Shown here one piece after another: positions 5,602 to 11,415 of a stretch of 11,415 nt of DNA. The translations under genes were made by a program, and so were the position numbers. Source of the DNA: Byssochlamys sp. IMV 00236 (lineage: Eukaryota > Ascomycota > Eurotiomycetes > Eurotiales > Thermoascaceae); NCBI GenBank assembly GCA_001931875.2, contig MSJH02000133.1, positions 1 to 11,415 on the forward strand. Reading direction: 5' to 3'. Positions within the stretch are counted from its first letter, which is position 1. Every line of letters begins with the position of its first letter. Below the pieces are notes generated by a model. It saw only the letters and a list, made by a program, of their open reading frames with translations, was not told the DNA's origin and did no database searches.

Positions 5602-7979
5602 ATGGCAGGACCTAGCGAGGAGAACGAATTTAGACATCAAGTACAGCAATTTGACTTTTGTGGAGAATCAATAGATACTTCATTAAGGTGTGTGTAGAAA
5701 CCATATCTCAAGCTATTTATAGACTTACTTTATAAATAGAAAATTACTGGCTAAAGTTCAGCTTCCAAAAGAAGCGCAACAGATTGATCGTGCAATGGAG
5801 GACTTTGCGACAAGATATTATGAATGTAATCCAACACTTGTGGATAAACCAGGCAAGTTGAAATTATAAATGGCCGATACATAAGGCTAACAATGGAATA
5901 GATGTTGCTTATGCTGTTGCATTCTCAATATTACTGCTTCATACGGACGCACACAATAAGAACGTAAAGCAAAAGATGGATAAGGATACCTTCATTAGAC
6001 GTACAAAGATTATCGAAGGAGGAGAAGGGGTTCCAGCTGAAATATTGGATGTAAATATTTAGTTTAAAATGATGACATCGATACTAACTTTCTATTGAGA
6101 TTATGTACGACAACATTGTTATATCAGAGTTTACATATGCAAAAGACATAACAACACGCCCAGAAAGATCAAACTCATGGTTTTCAAAACTGATAAGTGA
6201 TTCCACTACAGTCGCTTCGACTAATAGTACATCCAATCATACCAATACTCAGCCTGTACATATATGCATAAACATTAAACACTCGTCATTGACACACATT
6301 TATAGACCTCATTTGCTGACCTTGCACCCAAGCTGGAACAGCTTATGCCAGCCGAAAATACCTTTAATTATAAAAGAAATATATTAAAGCCAATTCCTAT
6401 CATGGATATCCATTTCTCTCTTTTAACAGCTAAATCATTATGTCTAGCTGGTGTAAGAAGTAGACACGGAAATAACAGCAATAACAACACATTCACTATT
6501 AGAGTTACCAAGGCTGGAATGCTTGATAGAAAACATGACCTGATGCATGGAGGTAGAAAGGCCACAGCTCGTAGCTGGAGACCCTTTGGAGTTATCCTGA
6601 GTGGAAGCCAGCTTATATTCTTTTCTGATCTTTCTTCGTATCAACAATGGCTGGAAGAAGAAGAGCACACGTCAAAGAAGCCACCGAGGAGAAATAGCAG
6701 TGTGCCTCACTCTGTTTCCTCCATGACAGAATCAGCCTCCAATCTGAGCATCAACAATGCTACTGTCACCTCCATGACATCTCTGTACAGCAACTCCAAC
6801 ATGTCAACGATACCCCCACTCACTACCCCCACTCTATCTACTCCAAACACTTACCTACGTCCAGTTCAGATCATTTCCTTATCATATGCTGTTTGTATTC
6901 ATGACGAAGCGTATACAAAATATCCTCATGTCTTTAGACTCATTACCGGAGACGGACAGCATTTCTTGCTTCGAGCAAGCAGTGACGAAGATATGGACGA
7001 TTGGATGCTAAAGATCAATTATGCCTCCGCTTTAAAGACAACAGGAGCACGAATAAGGCCATTTAAAAGACGAAGTAATGATTCAACAGGCCCAATTGAT
7101 GTAAAGTATAGCTTAGAACAGCAAAAACGCGAAGAAGAAGCAAAAGAAAAAGTACAAGAATTGTCGGATCGCATTGAAGAACAGATTAGGATATTAGATC
7201 GAGAACTTCAGCTAAGACGTAATCTCATGGTCCTGGCGCCCGTACAAAAATCAACCAAAGATAGACTAGTTGCATTTGCCGAAATGGTTGGAAAACGAAT
7301 AAGGACGAAGCGAATCGAACTTCAGCGCTTGGAGTGCTATCGAGATTATTTAGAAGCTGAATTGGTCTGGTGTGCTTCTTCACAGCAGCAAAGTAGAAAA
7401 GTATCACTAGCAACGTCAAGTTATAAAACTACGAATGGAAGAACTGAAAGCTTCAGAAAGCTTTCAAATCTTGTATTTACTCCACCCTCCGCAAGTACGA
7501 GTACAACCAGTAGCAGTAGTACTTCAACTCACATATCTCATCCAGTTTCTATGCATTCACACACCCCAAGCAGCAGTAAGAGCGATGAGGATGATCCTGT
7601 TGGGAACAACAGTAACAGTAGCAGGAGTAACAGTACTAGCACAAGTACTAGTACTACTAGCAGTAGTGGCAATAATAGCATCAATCAGGCGTCAGACACT
7701 CAAGACATTCAAATATCCTTCCCCAAGCTGCGTATTTCCATAAACGACGCGCCTGAGAGATCGGCGGAGATGGACAGAGTCATGCGTCGCCGAAGTCAAA
7801 GCAACCCTATATTACCCAACAAACAAAAACTGACACTGCTTCAGCCGCCCAGCAGAAATCAAAGAGAAAGGAGCGGGTCAGAAGCATCGCCTGTTAGGGC
7901 AGAAGATGATGATAGTATGAGTGTAATTATCATCAATGACACGGAAGGAACAGATTCTTCTTTACCGTCTCCCACTTGA
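5602..7979 (+). CDS. Sec7-PH domain protein, candidate Arf GTPase exchange factor (Yel1/Syt1-like), Sec7 incomplete
   Basis: Five exons, 5602-5687, 5740-5852, 5902-6050, 6100-6255 and 6306-7979, give 725 aa. Residues 10-130 match the C-terminal part of a Sec7 domain: FDFCGESIDTSLR, LPKEAQQIDR with the catalytic Glu40 (glutamic finger), RYYECNP, and the groove motif SILLLHTDAHNKNVKQKM (His80 where Asn is usual). Sec7 domains load GTP on Arf GTPases at membranes. The first helices of a normal ~190-residue domain are absent from this model. A PH domain (237-411) follows, interrupted at about 289-351 by a Ser/Thr/Pro-rich insert; its final helix is EDMDDWMLKINYA. Then comes a coiled coil (about 436-523) and a long Ser/Thr-rich tail. 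Intron 2 is GC-AG. ATG 5602 is preceded by an in-frame stop at 5587, but ATGGCAG could instead be a 3' splice site, in which case upstream exons are missing. Exchange activity is inferred from the family. Confidence 0.8.
5853..5901 (+). other. GC-AG intron in the Sec7-PH gene
   Basis: The 49-nt intron begins GCAAGT after CAG and ends AATAG, with a GGCTAAC branch-like site at 5885-5891. Only this splice joins CCA-G to AT-GTT in the Sec7 frame; the nearby GT at 5857 breaks frame. AG|GCAAGT is the known consensus for GC donors. Confidence 0.75.
7480..7690 (+). repeat. AGT/ACT/AGC trinucleotide-rich coding stretch
   Basis: Within the last exon of the Sec7-PH gene, runs of AGT, ACT, AGC and AAC encode Ser/Thr/Asn-rich sequence at about residues 560-630. 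Some short units repeat exactly (ACTAGCACAAGTACTAGTAC). This is low-complexity linker DNA, likely prone to length variation. Confidence 0.55.
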
Positions 7980-8160
7980 TTTTGCAATAAAGTAAAAATT
8001 GGCTTCCAATAATTCAAACATCGCTTCGTTTTGATTGGAGGAAACTAAGAATAACGCAGTCATATTGGATAAAAAGAGACAGAAGGAGAGAGAGTGGCCC
8101 TTGATAGATTGAGAGTTCTACAAAGAACGCAGTTTCTCGGATCTCAACAGAAGCACACCC
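7980..8160 (+). promoter_or_regulatory. Sec7-PH 3' end and MDM31 promoter/leader
   Basis: AATAAA at 7986-7991, 7 bases after the TGA stop, is the likely poly(A) signal of the Sec7-PH gene. The remaining ~170 bp lead into MDM31 and include a purine-rich run (8075-8095) and an 8-bp direct repeat AACGCAGT at 8053-8060 and 8126-8133. No clear TATA box is seen. Confidence 0.5.
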
Positions 8161-10391
8161 ATGCCTCTTTCTTTTTTACTAAGAAGATACGTCAGTCGTT
8201 CACCCCATCGACTTTATCTTCATACCAAGAAACGCAAAAACTTTATATTTGCACCTATTATTGCTTATAATTTTGATTACAATTGTCGTCATGAAGTGGC
8301 TGCTACAACACCAAATATGTCATTAATGTCAGAGCTTTGTAAAAATAACAACAAGATATGGCTACAACCCGCTAGACAATTCCACAGCTCTTGTATAAGA
8401 CAAACACAACAGCAACAACAACAACGTCATGTCACAAAAGCAGAGTTGCTTGCGCAGGCACGTGGGTTCTTTGAAAGACTAAAGATTCGTATAAAGTATC
8501 CTCTGATGCGACAGATTCGACCATGGACACTTAATGACGCTACTGCTTTATTCTCTTGGTTATTCCTTGGCCACACCGTCTGGTTGTTAGTGGGTACAAC
8601 TAGTTTTGTCAGCTTGATACTTTGGACTGCGAACTCGCTTCAGTTTCAAGGTAAGAAGAAGCATGAGCATGTATCCTATTTATATATCTAACCATATACA
8701 TCAGAATGGATTGCATATCGTATTGGGAAATATCTAACGTCAGCAACAGGCGCTACTGTCGTATTCGAGTCAGCCATCGTACCCAACTGGAAAGACGGCA
8801 AGATTCGGTTCAATCATGTACGTATATACCGTATGCCTCGATCTGAACTTGAAAAATTCGAACGTCATGCTGCGTTGACCAATATTGGGCAGGCTATTCC
8901 AGAAGAAGAACAGCAAAAGAAGGTCGTCGTCAACGAAGAAGACGATCCTTTGGCTGGAGTCGAATTGGCCGATGACGAAAAAGACAATGAAGTCTTGAAG
9001 AAGTGGATGTGGTATAACTTGGTCATTGATCGTGTCGAGGTCACTCTAAGCTTGATTCGTTGGTTGGACGGGAAAGGATTGGTACAGAGTGCTGACATAC
9101 AAGGAGTTAGAGGCGTTGTTGACCGACGTCATGTCCGCTGGGATCCAGACGAGCCCTATGATCCTGTAGCTGCTCGACACAAGTATACACCAGGCGATTT
9201 CGAATTGGAAAAGTTTACAATAGAAGATTTGTTGATCACAGTATACCAGCCTAATGGGTTTAGACCATACCCTGTTTCCATATTTCATGCGCAGCTCGAT
9301 CGATTTCGAAAGCAATGGTAAGAGATGGCGTGCGTAATAGTGAAAGGCAATGACTAACCTCTTGACAGGCTGTTTTATGACATTTTGTGTGCAACCACCA
9401 TCACAGGATCCTTTGATAAATGTCTGTTCAGCGTACACTCACCACAACTGGAAAAGAGTGTGCTAGAGCAATCAGGACATATCGACTTTCCAACAAGTGG
9501 ATTTCGAAGTCATGACATTTACCACTACTATCCGTTCAAGGGACAGGATCCAAATGGTGTAGTCGTGGGTGGTGAAACAGAGAAGTTTGGTGTATTGACA
9601 GACGACGACATGAAGAAACAAGGATACAAAAGAAAGGTAGGTTTATTAACTTTAATAGGGTGATTAAACTAGTTCTCAACTGGTCTCTTTTCTAGTCTCG
9701 TTTAAGAATTGATGGAGTCAAGATTGACCATTTAAACCGAGGTGTAGAAGGACCACCAGGCTGGATCACGTCAGGCACAGTCGATATCTGTGCTGATATC
9801 TATATTCCACAAGAAGCCGCCGAAGCAGATTCTACTGAACTTTTGCGTCAGCTTGTATATGAATTAACAGATAGTATCGACCTTCCTCAGCCAGTGATCC
9901 TTGGAGCTGGGAATGGAGAATTAGTTGTTGGAGGGAAACAGCGCGAATCGAGAAAGAAGCCGAAAGAAGAGGACATGAACAATAAAAAGTTTATCATGGA
10001 CGTAGACTTTCGATTTAAAGATACAAAGGCATCTGTACCTCTAAAGACGCCTGAATTAAGCTACCTAAACAGTGCCATGGTCAGACCTGTGGTTGGATAC
10101 ATCTCTCGCAACAAGGCTATTGTACCCATCAAGGTACGAGTCGTCATGGATTTGAGCAATTTTGATGGATCATGGACCGTGTATGATTCGACATTAGCTG
10201 AAAGACTTGGAGAAAAACTGGGTCAAGGCTTTGTCGATTTAACATTGGATCAACAAGAACGTAACAGAAGGTTAAAACGAATTGGATTTTGGAGCATAAA
10301 AGAGATGTCTAGAAACCTGCTGTACATTCATGACATGATGCGTGGTACATCCAGAGGCTTTTGGAGTTATTTGGGAACAGGCACTTATTAA
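8161..10391 (+). CDS. MDM31: Mitochondrial distribution and morphology protein Mdm31
   Basis: Four exons, 8161-8650, 8705-9317, 9369-9636 and 9696-10391, with introns of 54, 51 and 59 nt, encode 688 aa (yeast Mdm31 about 579, Mdm32 about 622). The N-terminus is a basic, Ser/Arg-rich presequence with an RQFHSS stretch at 72-77 typical of mitochondrial import signals, followed by a Gln run (83-88). A membrane segment at about 128-155 contains the hallmark FSWLFLGHTVWLLVGTTSF. The large domain that follows shows WIAYRIGKYL, FESAIVPNWKDGKIRF, WMWYNLVIDRVEVTLSLIRWLDGKGL, GVRGVVDRRHV, SFDKCLFSVH, GPPGWITSGTVDI and a conserved C-terminus to MRGTSRGFWSYLGTG. In yeast, Mdm31 and Mdm32 are inner-membrane proteins needed for normal mitochondrial shape, distribution and mtDNA nucleoid stability, and linked to cardiolipin/phospholipid transport. 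Mdm31 rather than Mdm32 is my choice from overall pattern; a single ancestral Mdm31/32 is possible. Confidence 0.92.
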
Positions 10392-10402
10392 GTTATTGTA
10401 TA

Positions 10403-10408
10403 TTTATT
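10403..10408 (-). terminator. Likely poly(A) signal of REV7
   Basis: TTTATT on the plus strand reads AATAAA on the minus strand, 33 nt after the REV7 stop at 10442-10444. Cleavage downstream of it would fall at or inside the end of the MDM31 coding sequence. Confidence 0.5.
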
Positions 10409-10441
10409 ATCACTGTATTATACCCCCCTTCTTTATGTAAA

Positions 10442-11378
10442 TTATGAGCAACGCTCTTTTCCTTTTATTGAATTTTCCATAATAAAAGTATTAAACTATG
10501 AAAAATAGAATGAGTTTTTGTTACTTGTTAATGTATTATATCTTACTTGAAAGATATCCATGGATGCTGATTTGATAGGAATAATCCGTTTACTGGTGGC
10601 GTCGACTTCTGCAGGTATCCAATCCTAATAGAAATATTATCTATTTTTGTTTAAAAAAAAATGAGCCTTTCTAACCACATTCTGGTGTTTATCATGACTC
10701 AGTACAGGATAACCACCCTCCGTAGTCTCGATCGATAAAGAAAATGTACGATTTTCTGAAAAAGCAGGATTATTCAAGAGAGAAGGAATTGCATTTAGTT
10801 TCAACAAGCAAGCTCTTAAATGATGCTCTATATCATCCAGTGTACAAGTTGATTCACTTTCATATACCTTAGATAATGGTATATCAACATGTTTCAAGAC
10901 AGAGTTTATCTCGAAAACAACCTTTTCAATGATGCTATCATCTTTTTCATTTTTAACTGTTAGATTGATACATCGTATATCACCCTTCATTATAAAGTGG
11001 GTAAGAAGATGATTTAATTAGAGTCGCTTGTATACCTCTTCTAAAAGTGGATAACATGACTGTACGAATTGAGATATATATTTCTGGATCTCGGGATGAA
11101 TTGCGATATAAACAGGAGCTTGGAATTTCTTTCGTTGTTCAAATACTTTTCTAGGATACAAGTTGCGGTAGTATAATATCTGATGGAACCATACTTCCAC
11201 TAATAATACGAAATGAATAATTATGCGCATACAAAAAGGGCATTGCACATGTTACAAAAGTCACATAACAAGACAACAATGTCTATATTAAGCATAAATA
11301 TTAAGGTTAATATGTCATCATCTTGTATAGAAATAATTGTAAAAAGAAACCTTTTCTAATCAAGTGAACTTTATCCAT
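10442..11378 (-). CDS. REV7: REV7/MAD2L2 HORMA protein (DNA polymerase zeta accessory subunit)
   Basis: Six minus-strand exons: 11378-11351, 11282-11256, 11199-11036, 10984-10676, 10624-10547 and 10495-10442, totalling 219 aa (human MAD2L2 211). Tiny exons 1 and 2 are needed to rebuild the start of the HORMA domain: spliced KDIVVLLCDF + LEVWFHQILYYRNLYP aligns with human [25 protein letters not shown]. Tyr59 in HPEIQKYI and Trp178 in DWIPAEV match human Tyr63 and Trp171, which contact the REV3 peptide. The C-terminal seatbelt segment KRIIPIKSASMDIFQFNTFIMEN matches human [21 protein letters not shown]. The protein couples Rev3 to Rev1 in translesion synthesis. The exon 4 donor is uncertain: I used GTTAGA at 10675 (51-nt intron), but GTGGTT at 10678 or GC at 10666 also keep frame and change only 1-3 residues. 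It is convergent with MDM31. Confidence 0.9.
10481..10486 (+). terminator. Poly(A) signal of MDM31, inside REV7 exon 6
   Basis: AATAAA lies 90 nt after the MDM31 TAA stop (10389-10391) and is the first canonical plus-strand hexamer. It falls within the last coding exon of REV7 on the other strand (10442-10495), so the two mRNAs should overlap. Confidence 0.5.
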
Positions 11379-11386
11379 TGTCAAGC

Positions 11387-11415
11387 AAAAAAAAAAAAAA
11401 AATAAAAAAAAAAAA
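11387..11415. repeat. A/T homopolymer tract upstream of REV7
   Basis: Sixteen A (11387-11402), one T, then twelve A run to the window end. On the minus strand this is a poly-T tract ending 8 bases before the REV7 ATG. Such tracts exclude nucleosomes in fungal promoters; here it may also lie in the leader. Confidence 0.6.

Noticed and set aside
5343..5615. Plus-strand open frame across the CT and GT tracts
   Set aside because: Its residues are Phe/Ser/Cys/Val low complexity from the tracts and do not match the missing Sec7 helices.
7435..7743. Second plus-strand open frame in the Sec7-PH last exon
   Set aside because: It is a shadow of the Ser/Thr-rich coding sequence in another frame.
9046..9438. 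Minus-strand open frame opposite MDM31
   Set aside because: It is antisense to highly conserved MDM31 coding sequence and shows no family motif.

Overview
The window reads as nuclear DNA of an early-diverging fungus, most likely a Mucoromycota (Mucorales-type) species. It is AT-rich, its genes are packed tightly on both strands, and its introns are numerous and very short (49-68 nt) with ...CTAAC/CTAAT...AG 3' ends. The conserved proteins belong to fungal/opisthokont families. The species call is inference: there is no rRNA or other marker here.

Layout, left to right. (1) 171-669: an intronless gene for a small secreted protein with a signal peptide, an acidic pro-region and an extremely Arg-rich C-terminus. 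This is the least ordinary gene in the window. (2) 670-2098: about 1.4 kb with no gene I can support; it holds a hairpin, a pyrimidine tract between 9-bp direct repeats, and a palindrome. (3) 2099-4085 (+): a nine-exon MGS1/WRNIP1 AAA+ ATPase with a UBZ4 zinc finger. (4) 4092-4633 (-): three-exon Mediator subunit MED11, tail to tail with MGS1 and only 6 bp away. (5) 4820-5136 (+): a probable two-exon small helical protein, divergent from MED11. (6) 5137-5601: a promoter-like stretch with CT and GT tracts. (7) 5602-7979 (+): a five-exon Sec7-PH protein (candidate Arf-GEF) whose visible Sec7 domain lacks its N-terminal helices; one intron is GC-AG. (8) 8161-10391 (+): four-exon MDM31, a mitochondrial inner-membrane distribution/morphology protein. 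(9) 10442-11378 (-): six-exon REV7/MAD2L2 HORMA protein, tail to tail with MDM31 (50 bp between stop codons), its start next to a long A/T tract at the window end.

All exon structures were built by hand from splice signals, frame continuity and remembered family motifs. In the MGS1, MED11, MDM31 and REV7 models every junction keeps frame and gives a product of normal family length. The genes do not form one pathway. MGS1 and REV7 both act in tolerance of replication-blocking DNA damage; MED11 is transcriptional, the Sec7-PH protein belongs to membrane traffic, and MDM31 to mitochondria. I see no mobile element, CRISPR array, tRNA or rRNA gene.
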